The position numbers and the translations under genes are program-made. This document shows, piece by piece, positions 26,837-34,020 of a DNA stretch of 64,000 bases. Positions within the stretch are counted from its first letter, which is position 1; the number at the start of each line of letters is the position of its first letter. Below the pieces are notes generated by a model. The model was not told the DNA's origin. It saw only the letters and a list, made by a program, of their open reading frames with translations, and ran no database searches. Origin of the DNA: Streptomyces sp. NBC_01275 (GTDB lineage: Bacteria; Actinomycetota; Actinomycetes; Streptomycetales; Streptomycetaceae); NCBI RefSeq assembly GCF_026340655.1, contig NZ_JAPEOZ010000001.1:3534001-3598000 (forward strand), written 5' to 3'.

Positions 26837-27285
26837 TCAGGAGCAGTGCGGCGGGGGAAGCTGGCGGGTCTGGTGCGTCTGGTGCGTCTGGTGCGTCTGG
26901 TGCGTCTGGTGCGTCTGGTGCGTCTGGTGCGTCTGGTGACGGTATTCGGTGGGCGGTATTCCGTAGGCGGTTCGGAAGGCGCGGCTGAAGTCGGCGGGGC
27001 GGGGGATGCCCCAGCGGGCGGCGATGGTGTGGATCGGGGTGGCGTGCAGGGTGGGGTTGGCCAGGTCGCGGCGGGCGCCTTCGAGTCGTTGGCCGCGGAT
27101 CCAGGCCGCGACGGTCTCACTCTGTGGCTGCTGTTGGAAGAGGCGGTGCAGGTAGCTGAGGGAGATGTGGTGGGCAGCGGCGATCACAGGCGGGGTGAGT
27201 TCGGGGTCGTGCAGGTTCTGCCGGATGAACGTCCGGATGCGCTCGGTGAGAGCCCGTTGGCGGGTCTCCGGCTCCAGGGCGGCCT
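26837..27285 (-). pseudogene. Remnant of an AraC-family regulator (DNA-binding domain only)
   Basis: The frame encodes an AraC/XylS helix-turn-helix domain: R-I-R-T-F-I-R-Q-N-L-H-D-P-E-L, then H-H-I-S-L-S-Y-L-H-R-L-F-Q and A-A-R-W-G-I-P-R-P-A-D-F-S-R-A-F-R. The usual N-terminal sensory domain is missing: similarity stops near 27285, where a broken WD40 gene begins on the other strand. A GTG at 27187 could only start a headless 116-residue product. The C-terminus has grown a (His-Gln-Thr)n tail from a 9-bp repeat. Most likely a decayed gene cut by recombination. Confidence 0.75.
26871..26933 (+). repeat. 9-bp minisatellite, seven perfect copies
   Basis: tggtgcgtc is repeated seven times without error, followed by a partial TGGTGA. 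On the minus strand it encodes a His-Gln-Thr repeat at the C-terminus of the AraC remnant. Perfect copies imply recent slippage or expansion. Confidence 0.95.
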
Positions 27286-27287
27286 CG

Positions 27288-27910
27288 GCGTCACCGCCCG
27301 CGACCGGGAACGCCGGACGGCCGTCCGCGCGACCCGACGCCTACGGGTCTTCTCCACCGCCGTGACCGTGTTGCTCGTCTTCGCCGTCCTCGCCGCAGGC
27401 CTCGCCTACGGCCAACGCCAGACCGCCCTCGCGCAGCAACGCACCGCGCTCTCCCGCCAGCTCGCCGCCCAGTCGACGGCACTGGCCGACACGGATCCGG
27501 ACCTGGCGGCGCTGCTGGCCGTGGAGGCGTACCGGACGAGTCCTACGCGGGAGGCCGAGACCAGGCTCTATGCCATGGAGAGCGGACCCTTGGTGCGTAC
27601 GTTCCCCGACTGCGGCACCTGCCGTGCCCCGGTGTTCCGCCCCGATGGCCGTATTCTGGCGCTCGACTCGGACGAGATACGGCTGTTCGATCCGGTCACC
27701 GGCCGGACCAAGACCATACTGTCGGGCTACGAACTGCCCCGGTCCTGGCGACTCTCAGCCCCGACGGCCGTACCCTCGCCACCGGCAGCCACGACGGCTC
27801 CGTACGCACCTGGGACGCAGACCTACCCACCCCAGCCAGTGCGATCCGCCGGATCCAACGAGCCGTCAACCGCGACCTCACCCCCGAGGAACGCTCGCTG
27901 TACCTAACGA
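27288..27910 (+). pseudogene. Broken nSTAND/WD40-repeat protein gene
   Basis: Reading one frame from about 27290 gives the transmembrane and linker part of a streptomycete WD40/nSTAND protein (R-R-L-R-V-F transmembrane segment, then S-R-Q-L-A-A-Q-S and L-L-A-V-E-A-Y-R-T-S-P). Near 27755 the homologous frame jumps to another phase, which supplies L-S-P-D-G-R-T-L-A-T-G-S-H-D-G-S-V-R-T-W-D and the conserved C-terminal R-A-V-N-R-D-L-T-P-E-E-R. The middle WD40 blades and the entire ATPase part are missing, and no stop matches the family end. It is a fragment with an internal deletion and frameshift. Confidence 0.8.
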
Positions 27911-28008
27911 GCCAGGGAACCGAGCCCGTCCTCCGGGGCCACGACCGCCACGCCAAGCGACACCCTGACCGACACCCGCCGGAGGCACTTCATGTGAGTG
28001 AGCGCTGG

Positions 28009-28926
28009 TTACGCCACCTCGAACAGCTCGTTGGTGTCCGCCGCCGTAAGCGCCCGGTCGAACCAGGTGCCCAGGGTGTCCAGGTCGGTGCAGGCGGTGA
28101 TGCGCTCCCGAGCGTCTTCGAGGACCTCGACGCCTCGCAGACCGAGGATGCGAATGATGTCTTCGGCCCGGCCCTCGGCCCGACCCTCGGCTCGCCCCTT
28201 GGCTTCACCCTCTGCGCGTCCCCGGAGGCGGGTCTCTTCAATGAGGGTGCCACTGCCGGGGAAGCGGCTTGCGGGCGGCAGGTTCATCAGTTGCCTCCAG
28301 AGTCGACGAGCCCGAGCGTCGCCCAGGCCGATCTCGGTGTATTCGGCCCAGGCCTCCGCGGTCTTGCTATGAGCGCCGGTCAGTGCCGTCGCCAACGCTT
28401 CCAGTATCACAGGAAGGCCCGGGTCTTTGGCGTGAGCGAGCGCGGAGAAGACGGCGAGTGGCAGGTCCTGCGCCGCCTCCTCGGGGTCGGTGATCGCGGG
28501 AAGGTTGCCCGGGCCCAGGACCAGGGGAAACACCGCCAGGCTGGTGTGGACGGGAAGGCCGATGCGGATGGGTTCGGCGGCCCAAGACGCGGTGGCCTTG
28601 TCCCCGCAGACGACCAGCAGGATCGGCGGGAGCGCGTACTTGGCGTAGAGGTGAGCCAAGTAGTACGTCCAGCTGTTGAGCTTGTCCTGGACCGGTTTGC
28701 TCTGGGCCTCGACGGCGAGCAGAAAGCTGCCGCTGTCTGCCGTGTCGACCCGGAGCAGGGTGTCCACCCGGCGTTCGAGCGGCTTGATCTCGGTGAGATC
28801 CGTGTCGAGGGTCCGGATCTCCGTGGGTTCGGGGAAGGGGATGCCGGCCCGGGGAAGCGCCCGGGCGAACAGCCCCGGGTCCTCCCTGAAGATCTGGTGC
28901 ATCGCCTCGTGTGCTGAGCTGACCAT
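28009..28926 (-). CDS. Rpn-like/PD-(D/E)XK family protein
   Basis: 305 residues. The first ~200 residues look like the Rpn/YhgA 'putative transposase' nuclease fold. A core R-V-D-T-L-L-R-V-D...F-L-L-A-V-E-A-Q-S-K-P matches the D...E-x-Q/K endonuclease motif, and W-x-Y-Y-L-A-H-L-Y follows. Near residue 235 comes a short (G-R-A-E)n charged repeat. Rpn proteins cut DNA and favour recombination. Whether this copy is active is unknown. It is common as a stand-alone gene in Streptomyces accessory regions. Confidence 0.72.
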   Translation of the reverse strand: MVSSAHEAMHQIFREDPGLFARALPRAGIPFPEPTEIRTLDTDLTEIKPLERRVDTLLRVDTADSGSFLLAVEAQSKPVQDKLNSWTYYLAHLYAKYALPPILLVVCGDKATASWAAEPIRIGLPVHTSLAVFPLVLGPGNLPAITDPEEAAQDLPLAVFSALAHAKDPGLPVILEALATALTGAHSKTAEAWAEYTEIGLGDARARRLWRQLMNLPPASRFPGSGTLIEETRLRGRAEGEAKGRAEGRAEGRAEDIIRILGLRGVEVLEDARERITACTDLDTLGTWFDRALTAADTNELFEVA

Positions 28927-28996
28927 GAGACAGGAACGTAGCGAGGCGTCTCAGTTCCGGCGGTCGAAACAGTAGCCCGTTCAGTCGAACGAATGA

Positions 28997-29443
28997 CTAT
29001 GCCTCTGACTCATGCCAGACGCTGGCCATTTCGGCCTCTTGGATTCCCACCAGCTCGAACCACGTCGCCTTCCCCCGGCCCGGACCGTGTGTGCACACGC
29101 CCCAGGCGTCGGCGCCGGTGGAGATGAGGTGTATGCCGCGGCCGTCCTCGTCGTTGTGGGTGGAGGTACGGAGGGCGGGCAGGCCGGGGGCCTCGTCCTG
29201 GATGAGGATGCGGAGGCGGTGGGGATCGGTCCAGCCGGCGTGGAGGGTGACGGGGGTGGTGCAGCCCTTGTCCGTGCAGGCGTTGATGGCGTTGGTGACG
29301 GCTTCCGAGGTCAGCAGGACTGCCGTGTCGGTGAGGTCCTGGCGGGCCGAGGCGGTGAGGAGGGTGCGGATCGTTTCGCGGGCGGTGCGGACCCAGGCGG
29401 GGTGGGGTGGGAACGTGAGGGAGACGCTGGGCGGGTCGTCCAC
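28997..29443 (-). CDS. Anti-sigma-factor-like ATP-binding protein (HATPase_c)
   Basis: 148 residues from GTG 29443, chosen because AAGGAG lies six to seven bases upstream and the family begins here; GTG 29587 would add 48 dissimilar residues. The GHKL ATPase motifs are present: N-box E-A-V-T-N-A-I-N-A, G1 region Q-D-E-A-P-G-L-P, and G2 D-G-R-G-I-H-L-I. Such RsbW/SpoIIAB-like proteins in Streptomyces often stand beside an HTH-DUF5753 regulator and a DUF397 protein, as here, and modulate development or antibiotic control. The partner sigma factor is unknown. Confidence 0.88.
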   Translation of the reverse strand: MDDPPSVSLTFPPHPAWVRTARETIRTLLTASARQDLTDTAVLLTSEAVTNAINACTDKGCTTPVTLHAGWTDPHRLRILIQDEAPGLPALRTSTHNDEDGRGIHLISTGADAWGVCTHGPGRGKATWFELVGIQEAEMASVWHESEA

Positions 29444-29669
29444 GGAGGGCTCCTTCTCGGGGGTGGGTGTCCACGCGGTGACCAGGTCCGGGCCTCTGTA
29501 ACTGGCTTGAGGGCGGGGGTACTTCCGGGTGGCGCTTGCTGTCGACGGTAGGGAAATGTTTTCCTTTGCCGCAAGCTTCTCCCGCACCTGTCACCCAAGT
29601 GGGTGATCAGCCGACAGCGCGATGACTCACGGTCGTCGAGGTCGGCAGACTGCTGGCCAGGAGGTCCAC

Positions 29670-30551
29670 ATGGCACCCAGAAGCAACCCCAGCGAACGTC
29701 AGCGCAGGCTCGGAGCCGAGCTGCGCAAACTGCGCCTCCGCGCCGGACTCACCGGCGAGCAGGCGGCGGCTTTCCTGGGCGCGGACCGCGCCCGCATCAG
29801 CAACATCGAGACCGGGCGCATCGACGTGTCCCGCAACCGCCTGTACATGGTGCTCCGGCACTACGACTGTCCGCCGGGGCCGTACTTCGACGCCGTCATG
29901 GCCATGGCACAGGAGAACGGAAAAGGCTGGTGGCACGAGTTCACCGACACCATCGGCCCGGCGGGCCGGGATCTGGCCGAGCTCGAATCCCGTTCGACGA
30001 TACTGAGGACCCACAATCCGCTGGTGATCCCGGGCATGCTCCAGACCGAGGAGTACGCCCACGCCGTCCTCACCGCGACCGAGTCGGAGCCTCAACGGGC
30101 CGATCGATACGCCGAGTTCCGCATGGCCCGGCAACAGGTGCTGACCAGCGGCTCACCCGCCGCCTACCACGCGATCATCCACGAAGCCGCCCTGCACACC
30201 CGGGTCGGCAGCCCGGAGGTCATGCGAAAGCAGCTGCTGCGGTTGATGGAGGTCTCCCGGCTGTCCAACGTGACGGTGCAGGTGTACCCGTTCGAGGCAG
30301 GTGTCTACGCCGCCCACAGCCGGTCGTTCGTCATCTTCGGGACCGGCGTCCCTGAACTGGACACGGTCTACCTGGAACACCCGACGAACTCGCTCCTGCT
30401 GTGGGATGGAGCCGAACTCGATGAGTACGCCAAGATGTTCGAGCGACTCTCGGAGCTGGCGCTGGCACCCGTGGACCCGCAGTCAGCACCCGAGTCACAT
30501 GAGTCACGCGACTCGCTGAGCCTCATCCAGCACGTCATGTACACCCTGTGA
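29670..30551 (+). CDS. XRE-type HTH regulator with DUF5753 domain
   Basis: 293 residues from ATG 29670 with CCAGGAGGT upstream. The N-terminal XRE helix-turn-helix is at ~10-70 (L-G-A-E-L-R-K-L-R-L-R-A-G-L-T-G-E-Q-A-A, then R-I-S-N-I-E-T-G-R). A DUF5753 domain runs from ~105 to 280 (P-G-M-L-Q-T-E-E-Y-A; the A-A-L-H-T-R-V-G segment). This is the large family of WhiJ/AbaA-locus regulators. It is divergent from the HATPase gene and followed 12 bp later by its DUF397 partner. Confidence 0.92.
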   Translation: MAPRSNPSERQRRLGAELRKLRLRAGLTGEQAAAFLGADRARISNIETGRIDVSRNRLYMVLRHYDCPPGPYFDAVMAMAQENGKGWWHEFTDTIGPAGRDLAELESRSTILRTHNPLVIPGMLQTEEYAHAVLTATESEPQRADRYAEFRMARQQVLTSGSPAAYHAIIHEAALHTRVGSPEVMRKQLLRLMEVSRLSNVTVQVYPFEAGVYAAHSRSFVIFGTGVPELDTVYLEHPTNSLLLWDGAELDEYAKMFERLSELALAPVDPQSAPESHESRDSLSLIQHVMYTL

Positions 30552-30563
30552 AAGGAACCCGCC

Positions 30564-30761
30564 GTGCCTCAACTCGTCTGGCAGAAGTCGTCGTTCAGCA
30601 CGGGCGGCGAGGGCGAGTGCGTAGAGCTGGCGGCCCCCTCCCCCGGTTATCTCCACCTCCGCGAGAGCGACCGCCCCCAAGAGATCGCCACCCCCACCCC
30701 CCGCGCCCTCGCGCACCTCCTGCACGCGCTCAAAGCCGGTCCGCTCAGCGCCACACCGTGA
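30564..30761 (+). CDS. DUF397 small protein, partner of the upstream regulator
   Basis: 65 residues. W-Q-K-S-S-F-S and E-C-V-E-L-A, then L-R-E-S-D-R-P and a C-terminal helix, are the DUF397 landmarks. Pairs of DUF5753-HTH and DUF397 proteins occur in dozens of copies per Streptomyces genome, and in the WhiJ system the small partner works against the regulator. GTG 30564 is the start. The 3' end overlaps the convergent zinc-finger gene by 17 bp. Confidence 0.9.
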   Translation: MPQLVWQKSSFSTGGEGECVELAAPSPGYLHLRESDRPQEIATPTPRALAHLLHALKAGPLSATP

Positions 30762-31842
30762 GCCACAGCACCGCGACCAGGGCGATGACGGCCGCGACGC
30801 ACCAGGCCAGGGCCGTGACGCGGTCCTTGCTGGGGCGGTGGAGGACCTTGACGGCGGTGTGGCCGGGGTAGGCGTAGTAGACGCTGTCCGGTTCCCCAGT
30901 GATCACGACCCGGGCCACGGGGAGGTAGCGCAGGTCGACCCGGCGTCGTACCTCCTGCTTCTTGACGGCCAGAACCGGCGTGAGCTGTTTGCGGTGGGCG
31001 TCTTCCAGGAAGTCCGGGAGGTCGTCGGTGGCGGCGGTCAGGGTCGCGTAGTGCCACTGGCCCTTCCGAAGTCTGGTAAGGAACGGGTAGGCGGCGGTCC
31101 TCAGTTCGTCGGTGTGGGGCGTGTGGGTGACGACTCCCTGGGTCCACTCGGTGAACCAGCCGGTGCCCGCGCACTCCCCGTGCCGGAGCCGTTTCGCGCC
31201 CCTGCACGCGTCGCAGGTCACCCGGCCGGAGCCTGCGCAGGTCGGGCAGGGCAGCTGGCGCTCGCCCAGGCACTTCGGGCAGGCCACCTCCGGGCGCTTG
31301 CAGCGGCGGCACTCGGCCCGTTCCCGCGCGTCCTCGGGGCGGGGGGCGGTGCGCCGGACCCGATGGGTGCGCGGGTGGCCCGTACCGTCGCACTCCCAGC
31401 AGGCGTCGGGGCCGCCGTGGCAGACGTCGCATTCGACATGACGGCGGCAGGTGTGGCCGCCTCGGCCGTCGCACCGCTCGCAGTCCTGTTTCCCGGCGGC
31501 GCAGTCGCCGCACTCCGTCTCCGTCAGGGATCCCTCGCGCAGGAGCGTGACCTGGTGCGGGGTCGCCGGGTCGGCGGGCGGGGCCACGGAATGGGTCGCG
31601 AGGTCGGTGTACGTCGGGCCGCTCGCGACGCCCCGTTTCCCGCTCCTCCTGCCCTCGACCCGGATCCGGCGCTCCTCGCGCCGTTCGATGGACCTTACGA
31701 TCCGGCACTCCAGCACCGACTGCCAGGACACGGCCGCCGCACCGGGGTCGGCGAGGCGGCTGACGGGCACGCCGCGCCGGGAGAGGAACCGCTCGACGGC
31801 CTGGAGGATCTCTTCGTCGGACGGTACGGACGGTACGCCCAT
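30745..31842 (-). CDS. Membrane-anchored protein with DnaJ-like CxxCxGxG zinc-finger repeats
   Basis: 365 residues from ATG 31842; TTG 31848, with GGAG closer, is possible. Residues ~105-230 hold a dense series of Cys pairs (C-G-D-C, C-E-R-C-D-G-R-G, C-D-V-C-H-G-G, C-W-E-C-D-G-T-G, C-R-R-C, C-P-K-C, C-P-T-C-A-G-S-G, C-D-A-C-R-G-A). These resemble the DnaJ cysteine-rich zinc domain but are more numerous and come without a J domain. A C-terminal transmembrane helix (~345-362) would anchor it, with the bulk in the cytoplasm. A protein-folding or thiol-binding role is only an inference. Confidence 0.78.
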   Translation of the reverse strand: MGVPSVPSDEEILQAVERFLSRRGVPVSRLADPGAAAVSWQSVLECRIVRSIERREERRIRVEGRRSGKRGVASGPTYTDLATHSVAPPADPATPHQVTLLREGSLTETECGDCAAGKQDCERCDGRGGHTCRRHVECDVCHGGPDACWECDGTGHPRTHRVRRTAPRPEDARERAECRRCKRPEVACPKCLGERQLPCPTCAGSGRVTCDACRGAKRLRHGECAGTGWFTEWTQGVVTHTPHTDELRTAAYPFLTRLRKGQWHYATLTAATDDLPDFLEDAHRKQLTPVLAVKKQEVRRRVDLRYLPVARVVITGEPDSVYYAYPGHTAVKVLHRPSKDRVTALAWCVAAVIALVAVLWLTVWR

Positions 31843-31895
31843 GGCCAACGCCGCTCCCCCCAGCCAACCAGTGGGAAGAGCAGGGTAGGAGGCCC

Positions 31896-33491
31896 TCAAC
31901 CGGGCGGCAAGAGGGCCTCGGCCTCCCCTGTACCGTCCTTCTCCTCCGTCCCCTCTCTTTCGCGCAGCAGGACCGCCGCCATGGTCGCCGTGGCCACCAG
32001 GCCCACCGCCGCGATGGCGACGACCGCCGTGAAACCTCGGTCGTACGCCTGTTGGGCCGCGTGCAGGACAGAGTCCCCCGTGCCGTTCGGGAGTCGGGCC
32101 GCGAGGCCTTCCGCCGCCTCGAAGGACTCCTGTGCCGTGGTCCGTTCGGACGGGGTGAGGCCGGACACCTGGGGCAGGCCTGTGCGGTACGCGGCGGTCA
32201 AAACGGTGCCGAGGACGGCGACGCCGAGGCCCGCACCGAGTTCGAAGGACGTCTCCTGGATGGCGGCGGCCTCGCCGGAGCGCTCCGGCTGGGCGGCGCC
32301 CATGATGGAGTCGGCGCCCAGGGTCATGACGATGCCGGCGCCGTAGCCGGCGGCGAGCAGCGGCGGGAGCAGTACGCCGTAGTGGCCCGTGTCGCCGACC
32401 AGCGCGATGAACGCCAGTGCGGTCGCGAAGAGGGCGAGCGCTCCGGTGAGGGAGCGGCGGTCGCCCCAGCGGGCCGCCGTCCAGGGCGCGGTGATCGCGC
32501 CCACGGCGTTCGCGGCGGCCAGTGGCATCAGGGCCAGGCCCGCACGCAACGGCGAGTAGTCGCCCACCTGTTGGAGCCACTGGGTGAGGAAGAACAGCAG
32601 GGCGACATAGCTGCCGAAGCAGCCGATCACGCACAACGTGGCGGTGGTGAAACGGCGTTCGCGGAAGAGGGTGAAGTCCAGGAGCGGTTCCGCGAGGCGG
32701 TGCTGGCGGCGGACGAAGACGTAGAGCAGGGCGCCGCCCGCCGCCGCCGTGGTGACGATGACCGCGTTCACTCCGGCGTGTTCGCCCGCCTGCTTGAGCG
32801 CGTAGACGACGCCCGCCAGGCCGGTGACGGACAGCACGACGCTGGCCAGGTCCCAGCGGCGCGGGACGGGGTTGCGGGATTCCGGGATGACCCGCGCGCC
32901 GACGGCCAGGAGTACGACGATGACGGGGACGTTGATCAGGAAGACCGCGCCCCAGCCCCACCGCTCGGTGACCAGCCCGCCGACCAGCGGGCCGATGGTC
33001 GCGCCGACGCTGTGCGCGGAGGTCCAGATGCCGAGGGCCACGGCCCGTTCGCGGTCGTCCGTGAAGACGACCCTGATGATCGCCACCGTGGACGCCATGA
33101 TCATCGCCGCGCCCACGCCAAGTGCCGCGCGGGCCGCGATGAGTTGGGCCGTGGACATGGCGAAGGCGGCCGCCGCCGAGGCCAGGCCGAAGGTGAGGAA
33201 GCCGCTGAGCACCATGCGCCGCCGGCCGATCCGGTCGCCGAGCGTGCCGCAGGTGACGAGGAGGGCGGCGAGCGTCAGCGAGTAGACGTCCACGATCCAC
33301 AGCAACTGCGCCGGGGACGGCTCCAGTTCGCGGCTCATGCTGGGCACGGCGACATGCAGCACGGTGAGGTCGATGCCGCACAGCAGCAGGCTGCCGGACA
33401 CCACGGCCAGCACCAGCCACCGCCGCCGGTCGGGCGCGGCGCCCTGGTCCTGTGCCGCTCGTACCGGCGCGGGCGCTTCCTTGTTTGACAT
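31896..33491 (-). CDS. MFS multidrug exporter (EmrB/QacA, DHA2 type)
   Basis: 531 residues from ATG 33491, with 14 predicted transmembrane helices. Motifs: D-L-T-V-L-H-V-A-V-P in helix 1, G-D-R-I-G-R-R-R-M after helix 2 (motif A), and G-x-x-x-G-P-L-V-G-G in helix 5 (motif C of exporters). It is a proton-driven efflux pump for drugs or a secondary metabolite. The divergent HxlR gene 89 bp away is the probable regulator. Confidence 0.93.
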   Translation of the reverse strand: MSNKEAPAPVRAAQDQGAAPDRRRWLVLAVVSGSLLLCGIDLTVLHVAVPSMSRELEPSPAQLLWIVDVYSLTLAALLVTCGTLGDRIGRRRMVLSGFLTFGLASAAAAFAMSTAQLIAARAALGVGAAMIMASTVAIIRVVFTDDRERAVALGIWTSAHSVGATIGPLVGGLVTERWGWGAVFLINVPVIVVLLAVGARVIPESRNPVPRRWDLASVVLSVTGLAGVVYALKQAGEHAGVNAVIVTTAAAGGALLYVFVRRQHRLAEPLLDFTLFRERRFTTATLCVIGCFGSYVALLFFLTQWLQQVGDYSPLRAGLALMPLAAANAVGAITAPWTAARWGDRRSLTGALALFATALAFIALVGDTGHYGVLLPPLLAAGYGAGIVMTLGADSIMGAAQPERSGEAAAIQETSFELGAGLGVAVLGTVLTAAYRTGLPQVSGLTPSERTTAQESFEAAEGLAARLPNGTGDSVLHAAQQAYDRGFTAVVAIAAVGLVATATMAAVLLREREGTEEKDGTGEAEALLPPG

Positions 33492-33522
33492 AGCCTCAGT
33501 TTCTGGACGTACCGACACAGGT

Positions 33523-33542
33523 CACAAGTACGGTCTTTTGTG
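33523..33542. promoter_or_regulatory. Candidate HxlR operator between MFS pump and regulator
   Basis: CACAAGTACGGTCTTTTGTG has 5-bp inverted arms CACAA/TTGTG with 10 bp between. It lies in the 89-bp divergent promoter region. Assigned only by symmetry and position. Confidence 0.45.
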
Positions 33543-33580
33543 TCCCCTAGTGCCGCGCTGTATACCAATGGAGGTCAGCC

Positions 33581-33937
33581 GTGCGTTCCGACGTCGAAGA
33601 CGCCCCGGACGAGTGCGCGATCGAGTTCGCGATGGAGCGGCTCGGCGGGCGGTGGAAGCTGGCCGTCCTGAAGCAACTGATGGCAGGGACACTGCGGTTC
33701 GGCGAGCTGCGGCGGGCCCTGCCGGGCGTCACCCAGCGCATGCTGACCCGCCAGCTGCGGGAGCTGGAGGCCGACGGGCTGGTCACGCGGACGGTGTACC
33801 GGGAGGTGCCGCCCCGGGTCGACTACCGGCTCACCGAGGTCGGCCGCAGCCTGGAGTCCCTCACCGACGAGCTGGACAAGTGGGGGCGCTGGTACCGGGA
33901 GACGGTACGCACGGCCCCCACCGACCCCAGCCCCTGA
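33581..33937 (+). CDS. HxlR-family winged-helix regulator
   Basis: 118 residues from GTG 33581, GAGGT upstream. HxlR signature: C at position 12, then G-G-R-W-K-L-A-V-L near residue 22, R-F-G-E-L-R-R-A-L-P-G-V-T-Q-R-M-L-T-R-Q-L-R-E-L-E as the recognition helices, and V-P-P-R-V-D-Y-R-L-T-E as the wing. The lone N-terminal cysteine suggests redox or electrophile sensing, as in HypR/QorR relatives. It probably represses or activates the divergent MFS pump. Confidence 0.9.
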   Translation: MRSDVEDAPDECAIEFAMERLGGRWKLAVLKQLMAGTLRFGELRRALPGVTQRMLTRQLRELEADGLVTRTVYREVPPRVDYRLTEVGRSLESLTDELDKWGRWYRETVRTAPTDPSP

Positions 33938-33945
33938 CGGCGAGC

Positions 33946-34020
33946 GGAACCCCTGGCAGCGGAACCCCTGGCAGCAGAAGCCCTGGCAGCGGAAGCCCTG
34001 GCAGCGGAACTCCCGGCGTC
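33946..34020 (+). repeat. 15-bp tandem repeat, five copies
   Basis: The unit ggaacccctggcagc occurs at 33946, 33961, 33976, 33991 and 34006 with a few changes, the last copy being the most diverged. It fills the space between two convergent genes and touches the stop codon of the monooxygenase. Confidence 0.9.

Noticed and set aside
29444..29587. 48-residue N-terminal extension of the HATPase protein
   Set aside because: A much better Shine-Dalgarno precedes GTG 29443, and the extension is unlike the family.
30745..33420. Single 891-residue minus-strand protein
   Set aside because: Only the 3' part (from 31842) has sensible protein features; the rest is an out-of-frame reading of the MFS gene.
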